From: Candidatus Symbiobacter mobilis CR
GTDB taxonomy: Bacteria > Pseudomonadota > Gammaproteobacteria > Burkholderiales > Burkholderiaceae_C
Reading direction: 5' to 3'
NCBI RefSeq assembly: GCF_000477435.1
Contig: NC_022576.1
Location: 1,364,001 to 1,428,000, forward strand
Length of the DNA: 64,000 nt
The translations under genes and the position numbers were made by a program. The notes below the pieces were generated by a model. It was not told the origin of the DNA. It saw nothing but the letters and a program-made list of their open reading frames with translations, and ran no database searches. Of the stretch, positions 27,350 through 35,489 are shown piece after piece. Each line of letters begins with the position of its first letter. The stretch's first letter is position 1.

Positions 27350-29161
27350 ATGAGCAGCAAACAAAAACTCGAACTGACCTGGATCGGGAAAGAAAAGCGC
27401 CCCAAGCTGGAGCCGCGCATCCTGCTCGAAGACCCGGACAAGTCCTATCACGCCCCATTCCGTCACTGCCCTCGCGCCCTGGAAAAGGAGCCAAGAGTCA
27501 TGGGGGTTTGCCCCCCTCGCCCGCTTGCGGGAGAGGGGCCGGGGGTGAGGGAAGATATTTTTGACAACCGCCTGATCTTTGGCGACAACCTGCTGGCGCT
27601 CAAAGCGCTGGAGGCGGAGTTCTCGGGCAAGGTGAAGTGTGTGTTTATTGACCCACCCTATAACACCGGCAGCGCGTTTACCCATTACGACGATGGGTTG
27701 GAGCATTCCATCTGGTTGGGATTGATGCGGGATCGGCTGGAGATTATTCGTCGGCTGATGGCCGAAGATGGATCACTGTGGATCACGATTGATGACAATG
27801 AAGCGCATTATTTGAAAGTAATGTGTGATGAGGTGTTTGGGCGAGCAAATTTCGTTGCAAATGTGCTTTGGCAAAAGCGCACTTCGCCAGAGGCTAGGTT
27901 ACAGCTCGGCGCAGCACACGACCATATTCTTGTCTACGGGCCATCCATTCAAAAGCTGCAATTCAACAAGCTGGCACTAACTGAAAACCAAGCAAAAAAC
28001 TTCAAAAACCCTGATAACGATCCCAAAGGCCCATGGGCTTCGGCAGACTTCACCGCACAAGGCTGGCGTCCCAATCAGATGTACAAATTGATATCGCCAA
28101 CTGGGGTTGAGTTCGAACCACCTCCTGGCCGCTGCTGGTCGAACATCGAGCCAGAGTTCAAGAAATTGCTTGCAGCAGGTCGAATGTGGTTTGGCAAAGA
28201 TGGTGCAGCACGACCGAGGGTCAAAAACTATCTATGTGATGCAGAGGGTGTAAGTGCATGGACTTGGTGGTCGAACTCCGAAGTCGGCCACAACCAAGAA
28301 GCCAAGAAGGAAGTCATTCACTTGTTTGGTGCTGAAGATACTTTTAGTACTCCAAAGCCTGAAAGGCTCCTAAAGCGGATTCTGGAAATTTCCACCAACC
28401 CCAACGACCTTGTCCTTGACTCCTTCGCCGGCTCCGGCACCACCGGCGCTGTCGCCCACAAAATGGGGCGCCGCTGGATCATGGTCGAGCTGGGCGAACA
28501 TTGCCATACCCACATCATCCCGCGCCTCAAAAAAGTCATCGACGGTGCAGACAAAGGCGGCATTACCGAAAGCGTGAACTGGCAGGGCGGCGGTGGCTTT
28601 CGCTATTACAAACTTGCGCCCACGCTCATCGTCAATGACCGTTGGGGCAACCCGGTCATCAACCCGGAATACAACGCGGCAATGCTGGCCGAGGCGCTGG
28701 CCAAGCTGGAAGGTTTTACCTATGCTCCGTCGGAAACCCGCTGGTGGCAGCACGGCCATTCCAGCGAGCGCGACTTTCTGTTCGTCACCACGCAAAACCT
28801 GTCTGCCGACCAGTTGCAGGCGCTTTCTGACGAGGTTGCCCTCTCACCCGGCTCCTCCCACGCCTACGGGGGAGGAGGGAATACGCTGCTGGTGTGCTGC
28901 GCTGCCTTTCGGGGCGTGACGGCGGAACAAGCCTCACAACGCTGGCCCAACCTGACGCTGAAGAAGATTCCCAAGATGGTGCTGGCCCGTTGCGAGTGGG
29001 GGCATGACGACTACAGCCTGAATGTGGCCAACCTGCCGATGGCGGCTCCTGAACCGGAAACTCCCCTCTTACCGGCACACTCCCGAGATGCGAGAGGAAG
29101 GAATGCAAGCAAGGTCGCAGGCACGTCTGATCTGTTTGGCGATGCCGGGGAGGATGCGTGA
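27350..29161 (+). CDS. mod: Type III restriction-modification methyltransferase (Mod)
   Basis: A 603-aa adenine-N6 methyltransferase: motif IV FIDPPYNTGSAFTHYDDG early and motif I region VLDSFAGSGTTGAVAHKMGRRW late, i.e. beta-class order. The variable middle (about residues 170-330) is the target-recognition region, with its own AT-rich base composition. Two coding stretches look like inserted palindromic repeats: residues PPRPLAGEGPGVRE (27511-27552) and LSPGSSHAYGGGGN (about 28841-28881), both in frame. The ATG at 27350 begins MSSKQKLELTWIGKEKRP, the usual start. Its stop (TGA) overlaps the rhuM ATG. Confidence 0.92.
   Translation: MSSKQKLELTWIGKEKRPKLEPRILLEDPDKSYHAPFRHCPRALEKEPRVMGVCPPRPLAGEGPGVREDIFDNRLIFGDNLLALKALEAEFSGKVKCVFIDPPYNTGSAFTHYDDGLEHSIWLGLMRDRLEIIRRLMAEDGSLWITIDDNEAHYLKVMCDEVFGRANFVANVLWQKRTSPEARLQLGAAHDHILVYGPSIQKLQFNKLALTENQAKNFKNPDNDPKGPWASADFTAQGWRPNQMYKLISPTGVEFEPPPGRCWSNIEPEFKKLLAAGRMWFGKDGAARPRVKNYLCDAEGVSAWTWWSNSEVGHNQEAKKEVIHLFGAEDTFSTPKPERLLKRILEISTNPNDLVLDSFAGSGTTGAVAHKMGRRWIMVELGEHCHTHIIPRLKKVIDGADKGGITESVNWQGGGGFRYYKLAPTLIVNDRWGNPVINPEYNAAMLAEALAKLEGFTYAPSETRWWQHGHSSERDFLFVTTQNLSADQLQALSDEVALSPGSSHAYGGGGNTLLVCCAAFRGVTAEQASQRWPNLTLKKIPKMVLARCEWGHDDYSLNVANLPMAAPEPETPLLPAHSRDARGRNASKVAGTSDLFGDAGEDA
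27511..27552 (+). repeat. Palindromic repeat inserted in frame in mod
   Basis: The DNA reads as an inverted repeat around CCCGC-TT-GCGGG with CCCCTC/GAGAGGGG flanks and a GGGGGTGAGGG tail. A near copy (CCCTCGCCC...GCGGGAGAGGGG) lies between genes at about 59351-59379. In mod it adds about 14 residues between conserved SYHAPFRH and DIFDNRLIFGDN. Confidence 0.65.
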
Positions 29162-30285
29162 TGGCGCAGAAATCCATAGCCTCCCCGTCTGCGAAAGCAG
29201 GCGAAATGGGACAGCAGTCCGCTGCCTCCATTGCCGGACAAGGCCAGTTCCTGCTTTACCAAACGGCAGATGCCCAGACGCGGGTGCAGGTGCGTTTTCA
29301 CGAGGACAGTATTTGGCTAACTCAGACGCAACTGGCCGAGCTGTACCAGTGTTCATCGCAGAACATCACGCAACATATCCGCGCCATCTACGAATCTGGG
29401 GAATTGGAGGAAGATGCAACGTGTAAGCCGTACTTACAAGTTCGCATGGAGCGTGGACGGCAGGTACACCGCAGCCTCAAGCATTACAACCTGGAGGTGG
29501 TGCTGGCGGTGGGGTACCGGGCGAAATCGCATCGCGGTACGCAATTCCGCCGTTGGGCCACAGAGCAGCTCAAGGCATTCCTATCCAAGGGCGTATTGCT
29601 GGACGATGAGCGTTTCAAGCGTGGCGACGACGCGGAGTATTTTGAGGAGCTGCTGGCACGCATCCGCGACATCCGATCTTCGGAAAAGGTGTTCTGGCGC
29701 AAAGTGCTGGACATCTACGCCACCAGCATCGATTACGCCCCGCACACAGAAACCTCGCAACAGTTCTTCGCCACTGTGCAAAACAAGATGCATTGGGCAG
29801 CGCATGGCCATACGGCGGCGGAACTGATCATGCAACGAGTGGACGCACAAGCGCCGAACATGGGATTGACGAATTGGGCGGGGGCCAGTCAAGGTGCTCC
29901 GGTACGCAAAACGGATGTGGGCATCGCGAAAAACTACCTCAATGCCGAAGAACTGGACACGCTCAACCGCATTGTCACCGCGTACATTGAAGTGGCGGAG
30001 CTTCAAGCTCAGTCGCACCAACCGATGACCATGCGCGACTGGGCGCAGGAGCTGGATAACTTCCTGCGCATGACCCGCAAGGACATTCTGACCCACACAG
30101 GCAAGGTGTCTGCCGATACGGCGCTGGCGAAAGCACAGGCAGCGTATGCCGAATATCAGGCTCAGGTTCGCAATCTGCCATCGCCAGTGGAGCGGGATTT
30201 TGAAGCCGCCATCGCGCAATCGGTCAACCAATTTCAGAAAAGCAGGAAAGCATTACCGAATAAGAAAAAAGGGGAGCAGACATGA
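29161..30285 (+). CDS. RhuM-family protein inside the type III system
   Basis: A 374-aa member of the RhuM family (first described from a Salmonella pathogenicity island). The signature region IWLTQTQLAELYQCSSQNITQHI looks like a DNA-binding helix-turn-helix and is followed by LEVVLAVGYRAKSHRGTQFRRWATEQLKAF. Biochemical function is unknown. It starts in TGATG overlap with mod and its end overlaps res (ATGA), so it is translated as part of the restriction-modification operon. RhuM genes are often found inside restriction loci, which suggests an accessory or regulatory part; this is inference. Confidence 0.85.
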   Translation: MAQKSIASPSAKAGEMGQQSAASIAGQGQFLLYQTADAQTRVQVRFHEDSIWLTQTQLAELYQCSSQNITQHIRAIYESGELEEDATCKPYLQVRMERGRQVHRSLKHYNLEVVLAVGYRAKSHRGTQFRRWATEQLKAFLSKGVLLDDERFKRGDDAEYFEELLARIRDIRSSEKVFWRKVLDIYATSIDYAPHTETSQQFFATVQNKMHWAAHGHTAAELIMQRVDAQAPNMGLTNWAGASQGAPVRKTDVGIAKNYLNAEELDTLNRIVTAYIEVAELQAQSHQPMTMRDWAQELDNFLRMTRKDILTHTGKVSADTALAKAQAAYAEYQAQVRNLPSPVERDFEAAIAQSVNQFQKSRKALPNKKKGEQT

Positions 30286-33044
30286 GCGCACACTTACAAA
30301 AACATATTACCGGTCGTTTATCACTGCGCCAACCCCAGTCCGAATCCCTTTCCCGGCTGGTTCGCGCCCTGGAGGCATCGCCAGAGCTGTTGGCCAAAGA
30401 GCGGGACGTTTCGGCCATTCTGTCCACGTTGCAGGCCGAATTTCCGACGCTTGCGGACTTCGAGCGCGAATTCCCCTCGCTGTGTTTTGCGCTGGCCACG
30501 GGTGTGGGAAAGACTCGGCTAATGGGGGCGTTCATCGCCTATTTGCATTTGGCGCATGGCATCCGCAACTTCTTTGTGCTGGCACCTAACCTGACGATCT
30601 ACAACAAGCTGATTACCGACTTCACGCGCAATACGCCCAAATACGTATTCAAGGGCATTGCCGAATTTGCCCAACAACCGCCCTTGGTCATTACCGGCGA
30701 TAACTACGACCAGACCGGCATGGCGGTGGATAACCATGCCATAGGCTTTGCCCATGATGTGCGCATCAATATTTTCAATATTTCCAAGATCAATTCGGAA
30801 GTGCGTGGCGGCAAGGAGCCGCGAATCAAGCGCATGCGCGAGGTGCTGGGCGACAGCTATTTCAACCACTTGGCCAACCTGCCCGATTTGGTGCTGTTGA
30901 TGGACGAATCGCATCGCTACCGCGCACAAGCCGGAATGCGGGCGATCAATGAGCTACAGCCCCTGTTGGGCCTGGAGGTGACCGCTACGCCATTCGTCGA
31001 ATCGACCAAGGGGCCGGTTCCCTTCCAAAACGTGGTGATGGACTACCCGCTGGCGCGGGCCATGGAAGATGGCTTTGTCAAAGCGCCTGCCGTGGTGACC
31101 CAGCGCAACTTCTCGGCCTCGGCGCATACGCCGGAAGACATCGAGAAGATCAAGCTGGAAGACGGCGTGCGGCTGCATGAAACGACCCAAGTGGAACTGT
31201 TGACCTACGCCCGCGAAAACGGTGTGCCAGTGGTCAAGCCCTTCATGCTGGTGATAGCGCGTGATACCACGCACGCGGCGCAACTCAAGGCGTTGATCCA
31301 GTCTGATGCCTTCTACGAGGGCCGTTATGCGAACAAAGTGATTCAGGTCGATTCCAGCCGCACCGGCGCGGAAGAGGAAGCGATGGTCACGCGCCTGTTG
31401 GCGGTGGAAAGCGTCGATGAGCCGACTGAGATCGTCATCCACGTCAATATGCTCAAAGAAGGTTGGGACGTGACCAACCTGTACACCATCGTGCCGCTGC
31501 GTGCGGCCAACGCCCGTACCTTGATCGAGCAGAGCATCGGTCGCGGCTTACGCCTGCCCTATGGCAAGCGCACCGGTGTTGCAGCAGTGGATCGGCTGCA
31601 CATCGTCGCCCACGACAAGTTTCAGGAGATCATCGACGAGGCCAATCGTGGCGATTCGCCGATCCGCCTACAGCAGCTCATCCTCGACGCACCTTCTGCG
31701 GACGACAGGACAGTGAGTGTGCAAGTCGGTTCCAACACGATGGCGCGGTTGGGGCTGGCGGAAGCTCCAGTGGTTTCCCCTGCCATCGCCAACAAGACGA
31801 CTGGCGGCAGCGTCACGCAACCATGCATGGCGCCAACCCACGCGCCAGTGTTTGCCACCGAAGCGGAAAAAGAGGCCGCCCGTGTGACGATGGATGTCAT
31901 TGGCACGTACGAGGTCCAACGCGATCTGGTTCCGACCAGTGCTGCGCTACGGATGCCCGAGGTGCAGCGCATGATCGTTGCGGAAGTGGCCGAACGCCTG
32001 AAACCTGTCGCAGGAACAACGGGCAATCTGCTGGCAGGCGTGGACGAAGCCGCGCCTGCATGGGATTTGTCTGCCGTGGTCGCAAAGACGACCGAGATCG
32101 TGGTGCAGCAAACCATCGATATTCCGCGTATCGCCGTGGTGCCGAAAGGCGATGTCACCACAGGCTTTCACCCATTCACGCTGGATGTGCAACAGCTTCA
32201 CCTGCAGCCCGGTAGGCGGGAAATCGTGATCCAAAACTTGCACACCAACGAGCAGGACACGCTGGCGACCGGAATCGGCATCCAGGAACAACGCCCCGAG
32301 GACTACATCGTCCACGCCCTGGTGGACTTTGACGATATCGACTACGTCACCCACGCCGCCCTGCTCTATGACCTTGCGGGCCAGATGGTGCGGCACCTGC
32401 AAAGCTACCTGACGGTGGAGGAGACGATTAGCGTGCTGGATCGGGAGCGGCGTTGGATTGCGCGGGAAATCCACGCGCAGATGATGGCGCACTGCTGGGA
32501 ACAGGCCACCGGGTACGAGGTACAGGTTCATCGCGGTTTCACCCAACTGAAACCTTGCCACTACACCGCCACGGCAGGCCAGACGGCGCACCATTTCCGC
32601 GGAACCGTTGCCGAGACCAGCCGCATCAAGCAAATGCTGTTCGGTGGCTTCGCACGCTGCCTGTATCCGCTACAGAAATTCGATTCAGACACCGAGCGGC
32701 GCTTTGCCATCATTCTGGAACGCGATGCCAGCAAATGGTGCAAACCCGCCAAAGGACAGTTCCAGATCTTCTACAAGCTGGGCACCGAGCAGCCGGAATA
32801 CATCCCGGACTTCGTGGCAGAAACCGATTCGACGATCTTCCTGGTCGAAACCAAGGCGCACAGCGATATCCACACGCAAGAAGTGCAGGCCAAGGCCGCC
32901 GCTGCCGTGCAGTGGAGCAAACATGCTGCCCACTTCACCGCAAGCGTCGGCGGCAAACCGTGGAAATACCTGCTGATCCCCCACGATGAAGTCCATGAAT
33001 CGCGGCGGCTTATCGATTTTTTGCGGTTCGAGGTGAAGGATTGA
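30282..33044 (+). CDS. res: Type III restriction enzyme Res subunit (helicase-nuclease)
   Basis: A 920-aa superfamily-2 helicase with Walker A FALATGVGKTRLMGAF, DExH-type LLMDESHRYRAQAG, motif III LEVTATPF, and motif VI SIGRGLRLPYGKRTG. The C-terminal part contains FVAETDSTIFLVETKA, which fits the PD-(D/E)XK nuclease core (D...E-T-K). It works with Mod to cleave DNA after ATP-driven communication between sites. It is translationally coupled to rhuM and intact, so the system looks functional. Confidence 0.92.
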   Translation: MSAHLQKHITGRLSLRQPQSESLSRLVRALEASPELLAKERDVSAILSTLQAEFPTLADFEREFPSLCFALATGVGKTRLMGAFIAYLHLAHGIRNFFVLAPNLTIYNKLITDFTRNTPKYVFKGIAEFAQQPPLVITGDNYDQTGMAVDNHAIGFAHDVRINIFNISKINSEVRGGKEPRIKRMREVLGDSYFNHLANLPDLVLLMDESHRYRAQAGMRAINELQPLLGLEVTATPFVESTKGPVPFQNVVMDYPLARAMEDGFVKAPAVVTQRNFSASAHTPEDIEKIKLEDGVRLHETTQVELLTYARENGVPVVKPFMLVIARDTTHAAQLKALIQSDAFYEGRYANKVIQVDSSRTGAEEEAMVTRLLAVESVDEPTEIVIHVNMLKEGWDVTNLYTIVPLRAANARTLIEQSIGRGLRLPYGKRTGVAAVDRLHIVAHDKFQEIIDEANRGDSPIRLQQLILDAPSADDRTVSVQVGSNTMARLGLAEAPVVSPAIANKTTGGSVTQPCMAPTHAPVFATEAEKEAARVTMDVIGTYEVQRDLVPTSAALRMPEVQRMIVAEVAERLKPVAGTTGNLLAGVDEAAPAWDLSAVVAKTTEIVVQQTIDIPRIAVVPKGDVTTGFHPFTLDVQQLHLQPGRREIVIQNLHTNEQDTLATGIGIQEQRPEDYIVHALVDFDDIDYVTHAALLYDLAGQMVRHLQSYLTVEETISVLDRERRWIAREIHAQMMAHCWEQATGYEVQVHRGFTQLKPCHYTATAGQTAHHFRGTVAETSRIKQMLFGGFARCLYPLQKFDSDTERRFAIILERDASKWCKPAKGQFQIFYKLGTEQPEYIPDFVAETDSTIFLVETKAHSDIHTQEVQAKAAAAVQWSKHAAHFTASVGGKPWKYLLIPHDEVHESRRLIDFLRFEVKD

Positions 33045-33121
33045 TGGCAGCCCTTCTCACCTCCGCCGTCACTTGCAAAATTGACGTGCGCCACTTTGAA
33101 CAAACTACGAAGCCCTGAGCC

Positions 33122-34927
33122 ATGCGCCTGCTGCACTATCTAGAAATCGAAAACTTCAAACGCTTTGGTGACAAGCAACGTATTGAACTGGATCATCCCG
33201 CAGTGCTGATCGGCCCCAACAACTGCGGCAAAACCAGCGCCATGCAAGCGCTGGCGCTGTGGTCGCAGGCGGTCAAAACGTGGTACGACGTGCGCAAGGA
33301 TTCCTCAGCCAAAGAACGCACCGCAACCTCGATCAATCGGTTGAACATCGTCGCAGTTCCCGTGCAGCGCACACGGTTTTTCTGGCACAACACGCAGGTA
33401 CGGACGGGCAACAAAGACATTCCGCTGATCATCACCGTGGGGGTCGAATTCCAAGGCGAAGTAGTGGCTTTGTGCATGCGTTTTCGGAACCATGGCGATG
33501 AACTGGTTTATTGCTCACCCGATCCTGGCATCGTCGGCAATGTGGAGCTGCTATGCCATGCCGCCACGCTGAAGGTGGAATTGCTGTATCCAATGTCCGG
33601 CCTGGAAACGGAGGAACCCTTGCTTCAGCCGGGCCGTATCGACGTTCTATTAGGGCAGGGACAAACGGCGCAGGTATTGCGTAACCTGTGCTTGATGGTG
33701 CTGAGCAAGTCTGCCGACGATTGGCAGCGTGTGACCAGTCTGATGAAGCGGCTTTTCAACGTGGAACTGGCTGCACCCAAGGAAACCACACGCGGCAGCA
33801 TTGCACTGGAATACCGTCAACCTGGCGTCAAGGAGACGCTGGACGTATCTTCTTCCGGACGGGGCTTCCAGCAAATGCTGCTGATTTTTGCCTACCTGTA
33901 TTCACACAAGGGCAGCGTGTTGCTGGTGGATGAACCTGATGCCCATTTGGAAATATTGCGGCAAAAGCAGGTGTATGTGCTATTGCGCGACATTGCCAGT
34001 GAGAATGCCTCACAGGTAGTGATGGTCACCCATTCCGAGGTGATTCTGGACGAAGCGCTTGACAACAACCTGACCTTGCTTCTGGATGGCAGAGCGGATG
34101 ATTTGGCCAAGAAAAGCGATATTCGCAACAGTCTCAAACTCTTTGGCACTGCGCATTATGTAAAAGCTCGCGAGCGTGGCTATGTGCTGTACGTAGAGGG
34201 GAGCACCGATGTGGATATGTTGCGTGCCTTGGCCGAACGGCTGAACCACGCGGCGGCCCAGTTTTGGGACGAATGCATCAACTCGTTTTACGTACAAAAC
34301 AATTACCCGGATCAAGACCTCAATGCCGAGCTGGAACGGGTAGAAGGCGGTTTTGGCGTGACGCCTCAACAGCACTTCAATGGGTTGCGCAACTTGTTGC
34401 CACAACTCCAAGGCCTAGCCATTTTGGACAACGATGGGCGGAGTCGCAATGGTAGACAAGATGGCCCGCTACAAATCAGCTATTGGAAGCGCTACGAGGC
34501 TGAAAACTATTTCATCACGCCCGATGTATTGCGCAATTACGCACGTACCCACTATGCGGATATGGAACTGTTTGGCGGTTTCCAACAAGATATTGATGCG
34601 GTGCTCGATAGATTGATTTGGGAGCAAGTGTTTGATGGCATGGAAGCAGACTTCCAAGCTTGGAAACAATCCGCGCCTGAAGTGGCGCGTGTGCTTTGGG
34701 AAGCCAAGACCGAGCGGCGCAAACTCAGCGCATTTGCCGAAGAGTTCTTCCGCCGGTTGGCAGACCAGCTCCATAGCCCAATGTTGCTCAAAAAAGGTGA
34801 ATTGCACCGTTTGGTGCCATTCGTCAACCCGCAGTCTATTTCGTTTGAGGTAGTTGAAAAGCTTGATTTGCTGGTGGAGTTGTTCCGCATCTCTGGTCAA
34901 CCTGAGGCGCTTGAAGGGGTTCCATGA
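33122..34927 (+). CDS. OLD-like ATPase-TOPRIM nuclease
   Basis: A 601-aa protein: N-terminal ABC/SMC-type ATPase (LHYLEIENFKRFGD; Walker A LIGPNNCGKTSAM; signature-like SSSGRGFQQMLL; Walker B VLLVDEPDAHLEI; H-loop MVTHSEVILDEA) fused to a TOPRIM-type nuclease domain (YVLYVEGSTDVDMLRALAERL with the catalytic Glu, and LAILDNDGRSRN with the metal-binding Asp pair). This is the overlapping-lysogenization-defect plan, shared by phage P2 OLD, GajA of Gabija and fused PARIS-like proteins. No UvrD-like GajB follows, so Gabija is unlikely. The gene begins 77 bp after res and overlaps a broken hsdR start (ATGA). It is probably a defence nuclease acting alone or with the type III system. Confidence 0.78.
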   Translation: MRLLHYLEIENFKRFGDKQRIELDHPAVLIGPNNCGKTSAMQALALWSQAVKTWYDVRKDSSAKERTATSINRLNIVAVPVQRTRFFWHNTQVRTGNKDIPLIITVGVEFQGEVVALCMRFRNHGDELVYCSPDPGIVGNVELLCHAATLKVELLYPMSGLETEEPLLQPGRIDVLLGQGQTAQVLRNLCLMVLSKSADDWQRVTSLMKRLFNVELAAPKETTRGSIALEYRQPGVKETLDVSSSGRGFQQMLLIFAYLYSHKGSVLLVDEPDAHLEILRQKQVYVLLRDIASENASQVVMVTHSEVILDEALDNNLTLLLDGRADDLAKKSDIRNSLKLFGTAHYVKARERGYVLYVEGSTDVDMLRALAERLNHAAAQFWDECINSFYVQNNYPDQDLNAELERVEGGFGVTPQQHFNGLRNLLPQLQGLAILDNDGRSRNGRQDGPLQISYWKRYEAENYFITPDVLRNYARTHYADMELFGGFQQDIDAVLDRLIWEQVFDGMEADFQAWKQSAPEVARVLWEAKTERRKLSAFAEEFFRRLADQLHSPMLLKKGELHRLVPFVNPQSISFEVVEKLDLLVELFRISGQPEALEGVP

Positions 34928-35046
34928 GCACAACCAACGACAAAGCCTTCGAGAGTTTCCTGGAATAAATATTCACCGAAGATGGCTGGCTGTCTGGCAC
35001 CAATGCCGAGTGGGACGAGTCCCGGGCGTTGTGTAAAGTGGACTGA
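34924..35046 (+). pseudogene. Type I restriction subunit HsdR, N-terminal remnant
   Basis: Reading from ATG 34924 gives MSTTNDKAFESFLE, a stop (TAA 34966-34968), then IFTEDGWLSGTNAEWDESRAL and a final stop at 35044. It resembles the first 40 residues of type I R-subunits with one nonsense mutation, then is cut. It overlaps the previous gene by ATGA, so it was once part of the same operon. Confidence 0.6.
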
Positions 35047-35109
35047 AATAGGTTCTTATTCCCCCCGGTAACTGTCCAAACTACCGGGACCATCATACGG
35101 AACGAGCGA

Positions 35110-35208
35110 ATGAATACCGACACCCACCATCAAATTGCCAATGACATCTGGAGTATCTGCAACCTGCTTCGCGGGCCGTATAAGCGCAATGAATACCGCA
35201 AGGTGTTT
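35110..35208 (+). pseudogene. Type I methyltransferase HsdM, N-terminal remnant
   Basis: MNTDTHHQIANDIWSICNLL followed by RGPYKRNEYRKV is the characteristic HsdM beginning; after RKV the similarity stops and the frame continues as unrelated sequence. A CCCGGTA/TACCGGG hairpin (35064-35088) lies between this and the HsdR remnant. The two fragments are ruins of a type I system. Confidence 0.65.
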
Positions 35209-35317
35209 CTGGACTGCCTCAAGCACGTGGACCGCGAACGGAACGTCCGCCTGTCCACCCCGGAACACCTGCGTTTCTGCAGCCCGGTTTTTGCTGGCGC
35301 AAGGCCATGGCTTTGCG

Positions 35318-35323
35318 TACAAT
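35318..35323 (+). promoter_or_regulatory. Possible -10 box for the hairpin RNA upstream of the Abi gene
   Basis: TACAAT stands 8-14 bp ahead of the first hairpin and would start an RNA at about 35330. No good -35 hexamer is seen at 16-18 bp spacing (TTGCTG at 35291 is 21 bp away), so support is weak. Confidence 0.3.
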
Positions 35324-35329
35324 CATTTT

Positions 35330-35457
35330 CAACAACACCCCCCACGCCTCTCCACGATGCGCACCAGGGGGGTTATTTTTTGGGCTTTCGCCACGGGCGC
35401 AAGCCCGGTCACAACCCCGCCACGCTGCAAACATCTGCGCGTTCTGGCGGGTTTTTT
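35330..35457 (+). ncRNA. Putative structured RNA: two similar tandem hairpins upstream of Abi_2 gene
   Basis: Hairpin 1 (35337-35373): ACCCCCC pairs with GGGGGGT, inner CGC/GCG stem, 11-nt loop, then TTATTTTTT. Hairpin 2 (35413-35453): AACCCCGCC pairs with GGCGGGTT (one bulged C), inner ACGC/GCGT, 13-nt loop, then TTTT. Both share the order ACAAC-(C-rich arm)-ACGC-loop-GCGC-(G-rich arm)-TT-T-run, about 77 nt apart, with different loops. A third stem GGGCTT/AAGCCC (35382-35405) lies between. The last hairpin ends 33 nt before the Abi ATG. Abi_2/AbiF-type HEPN proteins are known to be associated with small structured RNAs, which supports an antitoxin-like RNA. Attenuator hairpins are the alternative. 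Confidence 0.5.
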
Positions 35458-35489
35458 GTGCCCGCTGTTTGGGCTGCCAGGGCCTGCCA

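Noticed and set aside
33122-34927. Gabija system
   Set aside because: The OLD-like gene is not followed by a UvrD-type GajB helicase; only broken type I fragments follow.
35330-35457. CRISPR array
   Set aside because: Only two imperfect hairpin units with T-runs and no uniform repeat-spacer pattern; no cas genes.
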